From the NCBI GenBank assembly GCA_016648135.1, contig JADDOH010024922.1, positions 1 through 64,000 of the forward strand: a stretch of 64,000 bases of DNA. Reading direction: 5' to 3'. Below the pieces are notes generated by a model, which saw only the letters and a list, made by a program, of their open reading frames with translations, did not search any database and was not told where the DNA came from. The DNA comes from Agrypnia vestita. Its lineage: Eukaryota; Arthropoda; Insecta; Trichoptera; Phryganeidae. Shown here in pieces: positions 1 through 10,700 of the stretch; the stretch's first letter is position 1, and every line of letters starts with the position of its first letter. Made by a program: the position numbers and the translations under genes.

Positions 1-600
1 TGAGTATAAAAAATAAAAATGTAGAGTAGGTAACGAGCAGCAATGCGTATAGGCTTTTACATGAAAAAATATATCATAAAATTAAAAGAACATACATTAA
101 ACAATATAAATTACAAGTAGCAAATTATTAAAAGTACCAGGAATAGCACCAAAACATGTGTACAGAAATTATAAATATAAAGTACAAAGCGGCAATGTGT
201 ACGAAAAATATATATTACCCACCATTACATATTAACAGCTGAAGTCAGTAACGAAGCAGTATTGCCTCTTATATATATATATATAGATCGCGAAATGAAT
301 CATCAGCTTTGTACCCTTTCTACAAACGATACAGCATAACGTGGGGTATAGGTCTTTCCATTTACGAAATACACTCAAATTAGTGTTTACTTAGTTTCGG
401 GAAAATTAACAGCATATTATCATATTAACAAATATAAAATGAAGGATTTTAAAATGATGCCAATTACAAATTTTACACTGAATATAGTAATTTGTTAGAA
501 CATAGATTTATTTATTTGAACATAGTTTAATAGAATATGGTAATTTATTAAAACAAGTGTGACGTAGTAAAATTATTTTTTAAATTATCTTAATAGCGAG
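1..600. repeat. AT-rich spacer with interspersed-repeat remnant
   Basis: No coding signal is seen. The stretch around 48-165 (aggcttttacat, then acatacattaaacaatata and atagcaccaaaac) recurs near 57935-58010 in the same order, so it is part of a dispersed repeat, probably a transposon 3' end. A short TA run lies near 270-286. Confidence 0.45.
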
Positions 601-654
601 TGGAGAGAGTGGAGGGGAATGTGGGACGGGAGTAGAAGGGAAGATCAATTGTAC

Positions 655-1000
655 GAATTAGTTTGGGTGTGGTTGTGTAGATATTGTTTGTTTTATGTTT
701 CTTATCGTTGAGTTAAAAATGTCAATATGGTGATAGTTTGTGTTAAATGAATTTGTGGATCTGTACATGAAGGAATTTTGTTTTGAGTTGGTCTTACAAA
801 GGGGGAGATGAAAAGTAGGTGAATCTGTTATTGCGAGTTGGGATGTTGAGAGATATTCGTTGAAGAAGTTCCGGACTATCAACTAGATTGTGTGTTATTT
901 TGAATAACATCATCTTGTAAGTTTGTTTAAGTATGTAGTATGTGTAAGCTATGCGTATGACGCACTTTGTTTCGTAGTGTTGTGTCTCGTACGCACGGCT
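655..1000 (-). mobile_element. LINE remnant, C-terminal reverse-transcriptase tail, frameshifted
   Basis: Read on the minus strand, two overlapping frames give a piece with LFKITHNLVDSPELLQRI followed, in the other frame, by a Phe/Leu-rich segment and NSFNTNYHHIDIFN. This is the layout of the post-RT tail of jockey/CR1-type LINEs (hydrophobic helix, then DSPxLLxxIxxxIPxR). The copy at 6165-6515 shows the same order. The frame changes near 860, so this copy is dead. Identification rests on motif layout only. Confidence 0.5.
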
Positions 1001-1079
1001 CACACATACTGATTCGATTGTTTTTCTAATATAAAGACCTATACATGTATATGTAAGAGAAAACACTAGAAATTGACTA

Positions 1080-1654
1080 GCTATTTGTTAATTATTCTAC
1101 TAAATTGACAAAGTCACTTAATACGAATTTAATTTAACACTAGTCTCGAAATCACACTATTTCGCAATTTATCAATCGTCTACAAACACTTTATTTATCT
1201 TTTGTTTATTTGTTTATTTGGAAATATTAACAGATATAAGAAAATTACATATATTTATATATGAGAGTGTAAATAGATGGTAATTAATATATTAACTCAT
1301 ATCCTAACATATCTCACATAGAAATAATTTTAAAGTAGCATATAATAATAATATAAGCATATTAAAATAAATCAAGTGTAACAGTAGTGAGTAGAACATA
1401 ATGAAGTAAATAATAATATTAAGATATACGTATTACCTAACTTTATTAATATCTTGCATCGCAGTAGTGAATCAATATTCGGTTATTAATCAAGTATTAA
1501 TTCAATATTGCGTGGCAGAATTATGTTCACTTGTGATCTTAGGTGGTGTAGAGACGCACAATAGATGTCGATGTCGGTGAACAAGTCGTTGTAGACTCGG
1601 CACATTCTCACTATGGGGGAGCGCAATCCGTAATAATTGGTACGAGCTACAGGA
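1080..1654. other. AT-rich 5' flank of the lectin gene
   Basis: No open reading frame or known repeat is recognised. It should contain the promoter and 5' UTR of the downstream lectin gene, but no TATA box or initiator can be singled out with confidence. Confidence 0.3.
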
Positions 1655-1709
1655 ATGTGGAAGATGCACTGTGTTCTAGTAGCTCTTGCTGGGACTTGGA
1701 TGTTGATAA
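1655..1709 (+). CDS. Lectin exon 1 (signal peptide), predicted
   Basis: ATG at 1655 opens 18 hydrophobic codons ending before a GTGATA donor at 1710. The next acceptor (cccgaag, AG at 1785-1786) restores the lectin frame with matching phase 1. The lectin exon has no in-frame ATG upstream of the domain, so an upstream start is required, but another exon could supply it. Confidence 0.45.
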
Positions 1710-4700
1710 GTGATAAAAGGGGTGGACAATTAAATTAGTTTCGACAAATCTTTCAACCTTGTTAACCTTAAACTTACTTCCCGAAGAACTGATTCCTGTA
1801 CCGGAGAGGCCTGACAACATTCACCAGGACGACGCCAACTTCTATGTCCTGGTGCCGCAGCCGTTGCCCTACTTCGAGGCCACCGAGCACTGCCAGATGA
1901 TGAACGGGAGCCTGGCTTCCATCATCGACAAGGAGGTCCTCACCCATCTCATCCTGGCCATGGGAGAGTCCATGCAAGATCGTAAGTGCACATCGATTCA
2001 AGTCACTGCGTCATAATTTGCGCAGCAAAACATTTATGTTGACCCACGAGTGTGGGTCTCCCGCTGGGAAGACTTTTTATTATTATTTTATTTGTTTATT
2101 TACATTTATTAATACAAGTTACTAATAACTGCAACATTAGGTAAAAACCTGTTCTGTGGCAGTTATTCGCATATGATATTTATGTGATATTAACAAATGA
2201 CCATTAAAGAAAGTATAATCATAAGAATGAAAGTAGATCAATAATAATAAAGTAAATCATAGGAATACCCAAATATAAAAGAAAAGAAAATATACATACA
2301 AAATTAAAATAAGAATTTAAGTAGTTACAAAAATAAATATTATATTAAAGTATACTTTAAATTATATAAATCAGTTTTTGCCAATTCAGACGTCAGTGGC
2401 GGATCACTTCTTCAGCATACCTTCTATCTGATATTCTTATAAACTTAGTAATATGATGTTTAAAAGGTTTGTGTAGAGTTATTTCTTAAGTTTCATTAGG
2501 TAATTGCGGAGTAGGTCTGTTGCTATCGGTGAGCTAAATACTCATGCTACAAAAATAAGACTCGGTGATCTCCTGGAACAAGGCTCGAACCCCCGACCGC
2601 TAAATCACTAAGTAAATATTGTCACGTGGTGTGGCTTTGGGGGGCAAATGAAAACACTGGAAATTGATTATTGATTTATTAATTATTCAACGTTTAAAGT
2701 CACTTAACACGAATTAAAATTAACGTTATTCTTTAATCTACACTATTTCGCAATATATCACTCGTACGTGAACAGTTTATGATCGCTGGGTAAAACTTAT
2801 TAATCGCTCGTAGAATATTCATTTCTCGCACATAGAAGTCGCATTGATTTATTTCGCCACCTGGGTACTCCACTCGATCGGCCAACTTCGTACCGAACGA
2901 ACTGTCAAAACACGATTCTCTCGCGCCGCGGCGTAGTTCCGGTGTTTATACCCGAATGCCGGTATTCTGAATATTCTGGTGTTCAGGAGAAGGTTTTAAA
3001 TAATTTCAGACCTTCTAGATCTTTCGGTAATGTTGCGACAATTACAAAGAATTCGGAAAGTGCCCAATTTCTTTTACTTAACAACTAGCCAACAAGCTTC
3101 TTGATTATTTTTTACACTTCCTTTTTTAGCTGTTGATCACATTTGGGTGTCCGGAGTCCTGGTAGAGCATAACGGGGACAGGGAATGGAAGGACCCCAAC
3201 ACAGGATCTACATTGCCAGGACCCGAGTACAATGTGAGTTATACCATTAGTTTGTGTAGATAGTAAGCCCAGGAATGCAATAACAGAGGTCGAAGCTAAA
3301 CGCCATTGACTAGCTTTTGGGAGCGACAAAAGAGTGATTGCTTATGTGGAACGATTGGGTCCGATTGCTCGTTGCACGTGGTGTCCGCCGTCGCCGCTAG
3401 AAGGCGCCCTGTGTCTGCTCAAAATAATTTCACTGGGAGCTGTTCGTCGCACGTGGTTTCCGCTGTCGCCGCTAGAAGGCGCCTTGTTTCTGCTCAAAAT
3501 AATTTCAAAATTGAAAAACACGTTTACGAAAACGCCATAATAGGCATGACAACATTATTAAATAATAAGTGATTTAAGAGAAGAAAATATTTTGAAAGGA
3601 TTCTAAAAAATGATCCAGTTTTAATATACACATTGAGATTAATAAGATTTTCAATAAAATAAAAGTACTAAATTGAGCAAACTGCCATTTTAGCTGAAAC
3701 GCCGGTCAGAGTGAATGACGTCACGCCTCAGTACCCATCACCGTGTCTTTGAACTGTTGTCATAGACACAGTGCAATGTTTACTGAGGCTTTATAGGTGG
3801 ATTCCTGCCTTGGTTATGAGTCGAAAATGTTCAAGCAACCATGATCTAGTATTAATAGTTAAGGAGATACGCGACATCAAAAATTGCATTTTTTTTCACT
3901 ATTTCTGAATTATTTTTTGTAAAACGTTGGATTATCATTACAGTGACTTATACCTCATATGAAAATTTCATTCCCTTTAATACAAGTCAAATAAAACATT
4001 CCGATTGGAATTTTTTCAGATTTTTATTGTTTTATTTAATTTTTATTTAAACGAATGAATTTTTCTTAATCGATTTAAGTTACTGTAATGATACTTCAAC
4101 GTTTTGTACTATTGACTATACTATTGTCATGGTTACTTAAACATTTTCGACACATAATCAAGACAGGAATCTACCTGTTAAGTATTGTGGACTAGTTTTG
4201 TTACACCCTCTATACAGGATGTCTCATAGCTAGTAGCAAAAACTTAACAGGTTTAATATTCGCTTTAATACAAGTCGAATAAAATGATCATCAAGGCAGG
4301 AATCCAACTGTAAAGTTTTTGCTACTAGCTATGACACACCCTCTAAGTATGTAGCTCGAGCAGGCCGAAGATACTTGTAATTGAAATAATGAGTTGTATT
4401 TTAAGGCTGGACATTCACTGCAAATGCATATTTCGGCGTTTTTTTTTACGAAAATGTGTGCTTTTATTATTCATTTATATCAGAATGCACATTCTAGACT
4501 GCAATTTTTTAAGGCAATAACTTAGATAAAGCCTTTGTTCTCATATAAAAGTAATAAACTGAACATTATTGATAATAATTAAGAAAATAAAAGCATTAAT
4601 CGACAGTCCGCGGCCGAAAAAATCGTTTTTAGTGTCCTAGGCGGCGCAAAGTTTTTATGAATATTTATACGTAAGCATAATATGTTTTTTATACATATAA

Positions 4701-7700
4701 AGTAAACTTCATTATCTAGAATCCGCACTGAGGAAATTAAGAAATATTCAATATTAATATTGTTATAATGTTTTAAATTTGCAAGAAATATTTACGTTTT
4801 TTGTTGATTTTAAAACGCTTTTTATTTATATAAAGAGATTATTGTAAACAGTGTATTCTATTTATAACCATATTTTGAGGCTTTTTCCCCTTTCCCCTCT
4901 TATCCATCCCCCCCCCCCCCCAGATATATTTTCTGTACAAATCTACACCGCTTCACCGATTAGACCCAAATTTTGCATACATATTCTTATCTGTCCCAGC
5001 CTTGATTAAATGGAAACATTGTTTTAATTAGGGGCTTTGCAAAACAATGGAAACTTTGTTTCCCCCCCACACATTTATTTTTAAATTAATCCTTAACCCG
5101 ATCAACGCCGGGTACGAACAGCTAGAATGCGACCAGTATAAATTGGCGTGCGAGGGAGGGCATCCCTGTCGCGTAACATAAGTTACCAGAGTGTAAATTT
5201 ATTACACAATATATCAGGCACGTGCAGTGGGAACATTGAAGCATGACTTTTTTTAAACGTATATTTTGGAGAAAAAACAGAAATCGAATATTTATGCTAC
5301 AGATTTTAATGCTATATTTAAAAATGAATACTATGACAACAATTGTGATAGAAATATTACGAAATATATGTTGTATTCCGATTTTTTTTTCCAAATAATT
5401 GGTAACGTAAAAGTCATGCTGCGATGTTCCCACTGAACGCCCCTGCAATATACAATATACAGAGTGTCCGGTGACCGGTGTCGGAGCCTTTAATAGAAAT
5501 TTGGTCGGGCAACACTAAATAAACAAACCAGTAATAGCGGCCGCTCTATTTAGAGTCCTGTCAAACTGTAATATTGGTCCATTATTTGCTTTTTCAGCTT
5601 CGCAAAACTTTAATACTTCATATATATATTAGAAATTAAGATGTCACAGCTCACGCGCAAATGCGAGATTGAACTGAATGACAGGGCGAGGGGTTATCGC
5701 CGGCTGCGGGCGGGGCGGGTTTTAGTTCCAAAGTCGCCGCACGCCAATTTACATTGGTCAAGCTCAAGTTGAAAATAAAAAAATAGAAATAAAAAAATAT
5801 ATCATCCAGCTGTTTCTATCTGCTTCTAAATCGTCTTCAGGAGCTTCCGTGGTGCGAGGATGAAGACGCCAGTTCAATTGACGCCTGTCTCAACCTGGAC
5901 CGAGACAGTCCGCTGGAGGGAGTCATCTACGGCTTGCCCTGCGACATTCCGCAGCCCTGCATCTGCCTCATCGGTAAGTTCAAGGTCGTTATGAAAATCA
6001 ACGAAAACATACTCAATATATATATATATATATAGTATATTTTATAAATATATCACTGGCGTTCTCATCAACAATTTGGTAACCCAATTACGAAATTCAC
6101 AACTACTGACTCGAAAAAATCCAGAAAAAATTCCTCAAATCACTGACACACAGACGAGGCCTAAATGAGTTGCTCGATACATACGACAGAAGACTCGAAA
6201 AATCCGTTAGAAAAAAGACGAAAAATCACAGACCTTATGACACTCCACAAAATAGTAAACAACAAACTAGACTCGCCCTCAATACTCTCGCAAATAGATA
6301 TTAATATACCTGCCCGGTCTCTGAGATCCCAAACACTATTCCACACAAAGGTCTACAACACCAACACAGGTTATTTCTCTCTTCTACCGAGAATGCTAAA
6401 CCAGTACAACGAGGTCACGTCATGTAACCCCAACATCGACATATTTCACATGACACAACCTCAGTTTAAGAGAGAAATTATATCGCTCCTGACCGAAAAT
6501 AGTTTGAGCGTGTAAGACGGATTCTTCGGAAATCAACCTAAACAAAAATTTTATAGCCACAAAGCGCGGGTACACATATTCTGACTTAGTTGACCTGGGA
6601 GCCTACATGCCTGTTATGTCGTGCGGAGAATGTGAACTTCGTTCATCTTGTAATCACTTATTGTACTATACTTACATTGTTTAATGTATTAATGTTTTAT
6701 TTTAATGTATTATCGTAAATTGTAACTGTACTAACCACCGTGTCCTAAATGACTATCCATTAGGGTCATTCTGACCTGTCGATAGTCTTTAAATTAAAAA
6801 AAAAAAAAAATCTAAAGGTGGTATTCCGTTCTTGGCGACCGCGACCAAGAGAGCGAGCGACCATGGTCGCCGGTCGCGGTGCGACCCTTAGCTTACGGAT
6901 CCACGCGACCAAGGCGCGCGACCCATACTAAAGTTCAGTGTTTCTAGACTGAGCTTTAGTTTTCCGAGTGTTCCGAGTATTGTGTCGGACGTTTTAATTA
7001 CGAATAGAAAAAGACTTATAAAGCAGTTATTGGAAGACGAAGAAGAGGATGATATTCTTATTATGTTAACGTCAGTGCCTCTGGAAAAGAGGATAAAGAT
7101 CGACTCAATTCTCACATCGCGAGAAGAAGAGGGGTGCTTTGAAATGCTCATACGACGACATTTAAACTATAAAGCTACTGATACACATGCTTTTTAGTGG
7201 CACGTGAACATGCGTAGTATCGACCTTCTTTAGACCTTGCTTATTAGTGGCATGTGTGTACGCACATTGCTAGTAATAAGCATGCCACTTAGTGGCATGC
7301 TCATTACTAGCATGTCATTCACCATGAGAAGGGGTATCTTTGGAGCATGTGTGAACAGGCTTGCTTATTATGAGCATGCTTATGTCATTCGCGGGCTTCG
7401 CGGCTAGTATTATCAACGCGATCTTCTCAGTCCGCTACAGACGAAACAAATATGGCGCGTTGGAGTGATGATAAAATATTACTTTTCGTGACTTATAGGA
7501 ATCACGAATTTCTGTGGAATACTCGGTCACCGTTGTGTAAAAATAATATAGCGAGAAATAATGTTTATGAAACTTTATTAAAAGGCATGAATGATTAAAA
7601 TCATACAATAAAAATTATAAAAACTATAACTTAAACATAAAGTTTGTAATGTACATATTATGTAATAAATAAAAATTGAATTAAATTGAATTGAATCAAA

Positions 7701-10700
7701 AATGTGCAGATGGAAACTCGGGAACTTTTTTGATTTATTGGATTACTTGAATTTTCTATTTCAGTTTGCAAAGTTTCCATTTTGAACAAGAGCGTCTCTA
7801 TTTTATGACAAGAGCATGCCACTAATAAGCATGTGTGATTGATTGTTAGCTTTGGGCATGCTTGTTTATGAGCACGCCACTAATAAGCATGCTAGTAATG
7901 AGCAAGTGTGTACAGTTGTTAGAGCATGTGTATCTGTACCTTTAAGAAGGAAAGTTCCGAAGTTATTGTGGGTTAAATTAAGAACGAACAGTTTATGTAC
8001 TTGTCGGGTGCGACGCGCGACAGCACTGCCTCCGATGCGACCGGGTCGCGGGCGCCAAGTCGCTCGCAGGCCACGCCCGCCGGTCGCGCGACGCTGCCGC
8101 ATGCATCCGTCAGTGGTTCATACTAATTCATACGAAGTGGTGGGTCGCGGTCGCTGGTCGCTGGTCGCGGTCGCTAAGAACGGAATGCCACCTTAAAGTA
8201 TTGTCACGTGTCGTAGCTGCAGGAGGAATTGAAGAAAACGCTGGAATGCAATAACGGACTTATTGATTACTGAATAATTAATTAAACAAACGCACAAAGT
8301 CCCTTAACACTATTAAATGTAACGCTAATATTAAATTAAACTGTTTCGAAAATTTATCACTCGTAAATACACACTATATTCACTATTCACTAGAACAATC
8401 CATCCAATTTCAGCACGTATTACTATTCGCTCCGGTTTATTTCGCTACGTAAGAACTTTTTCCAGAGTATTCGCTCAAATATCGCACACGGTAAGTGCTT
8501 CACTTAGTCATCTGTCGCTTAGTTCACGCGCCTAATGGTAAAACTGTTTCCGCTTCGTGATTCGCCGCTAGGGCCACGTTGTTGGAAACGTCAAAATAAC
8601 AATGGCCCTCCGCGGCCTGGATCCGTTTATTTATACCCATTACGTTGAATTTTTCGAACCTTCGAGACTTTTATAGTGTTTTCTCGCAAGTTCTCGTAAT
8701 TTCCAGCTGTAGATCACGCTAGGTTGTTCTGGAATCTTCGGTAGTATTGTGAACATTTCAAACAACTCTCACTCTCACAATTCTTTTTAGCCTCGTTATA
8801 ATATGAAATCAGCTCAAACATACCCTGGTAAAGGTATTTTCATATAAGCTTGCAATTAAGTTAGTGTGGGTAGGTGCAGTGCGTAATACGCGCATTGTTT
8901 AGTTGTGTTAAGTTACGGATACGCCCCTCTCGTATCCGTAAACTTAACACAGTGAAACAACGCGCATATTACGCACTGTACCCACATTAACCCAATTGCA
9001 AGCTTATATGAAAATACTTTCGTTCCAGCCTCGGGAAAAGAGACTGATCAATATCTACACGATTCTCAAATCTCTTCCCCGGATCCCGGCTGAAACCCAC
9101 TGATAATTCACTCATTCTTTTATCGTTCGTAATGAGGAATAAAACACGAAATGAAATTATAAGTTGAGCGAACAAAGGGAAAATTCTTCAAATACAGCGA
9201 CCAAAAGGAATAAATATTAAAAAACCGGCACGAAGCTATGTATTACTGATTCGAATAATGCTAATAAAACGCTTAAATGACCAACTGATTCGAAAAATAA
9301 CTAAAATGCTGCACCTTTTCTGAAAATCTTCTTGATATATATTTTTTCCAAAACAAAATTCAAATTTTATGAGTGTTCCAAACATTTCTCCATTCAAAAT
9401 TTTAAATATTTAAAGTATAAATTGTCGAGTTCTTAATCGCATAAAATAATAAAGAAAACACACAATTTTATTCAATAAGTAGGTACTTAACATAAAAACA
9501 GTTCTAATTTTGAAGACATTTTCATTATACTGCCAAATTATTTGATAGATATTTTGGAGGAAACAATACCTATACATTTTATCACATGTTTTCCCCATTG
9601 AGTGATCAACAATCGCTCTAAACTTTGGCAGAGAGACGTAGTTCAGATGACAACAAAATAATCATTCATTAATTTTAATCAGTTAAAATGCTGAAGTGTT
9701 ATTTTATCGGAAACTGTAGGTACATGTCGGTGTTATATATAATTTTAAATATATCTCAGTTTATATTATTTTAAAAGTGACGTTTAAATTAAGTTGATTG
9801 CAAGATTTAATGGGACGAAGACTAAGAAGTCACGAGATCGTGGCTATGAGAGACAAATTGATCAGATTCACTTATAAATGAATATTTTTATTAGATAATA
9901 CGTTTGATTTCTTTAATAACAATGACAACTAGCAAATATTGACAGTCAAATGTCTCACCAAAAAGAATTAAGATTCTTGTGTGTGGCGAGGGATAATCAT
10001 ATTAATATAATTTAACAAACGATGAAAATTAGGTAATATAATATTTATTTAATATAATATCGATTTTTTTTTAATAAGCAGCCAAAAAAAGAGACTAAAT
10101 ACAATCACAAAAGCCAACTCTACAATAAATGAGAATCAATTCGGGTACACCGAAGGAATATACACACAAGACGCAATCCCAAAACATCCACCATTATACA
10201 AAGTAATTTGGACAAAACAAGTAATTGCATAGGTACCTCCATCGACTCGAAGAAAGTACTCGACAGTATCTTCCACGAACAACTCGTACCAGAATCAAAA
10301 GAAAACGGGATTGACCACACAGCCCCAAAAGGATAAAAAGCCACTCAATGAATAGACCTCAAATACTAAAATCAAATGAATCTCTAAGTAATCCACCAAG
10401 AAGTGAATTTGGAGTCCCCCAAGGTACGGTCCCCAGACCTCTACTATTTCTCACTCACGTAAATGACACATTTCGACAAAAAATCAAGGTGAACTAGCAT
10501 CCCATGCAGACGACACTGTACTGTTAACAAATTATCCTTTAATTAGCAAACGAGGATATTAATACAATAAAATCGTGGCTTGACAATAATCTTATAACAC
10601 TCCATGCAAAAATTAATCCATTATAATTAATTATTTAAAGTTTTATGTGGGATATTGGTTAATGAGCTCATCAAAAGTTGGCGCCAGTTTCCTACTGAAG

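Larger units (their letters stand above)
6816..8193 (+). mobile_element. PIF/Harbinger transposon derivative, 1378 bp
   Basis: Long inverted ends start AGGTGGTATTCCGTTCTTGG and finish with the complement (..AAGAACGGAATGCCACCT). TAA lies on both sides (6813-6815 and 8194-8196), the 3-bp TWA duplication typical of PIF/Harbinger. The ends are rich in gcgaccgcgacca motifs. Inside are the starts of both expected genes: an acidic transposase-like N-terminus (6982-7197) and a MADF-like ORF (7452-7598). Most of the transposase, including its DDE core, is missing, so the copy is not autonomous. Confidence 0.75.

Noticed and set aside
1759..1786. Start of the lectin at 1759
   Set aside because: It is a TTG, there is no signal peptide in that frame, and a phased upstream exon with ATG gives a better model.
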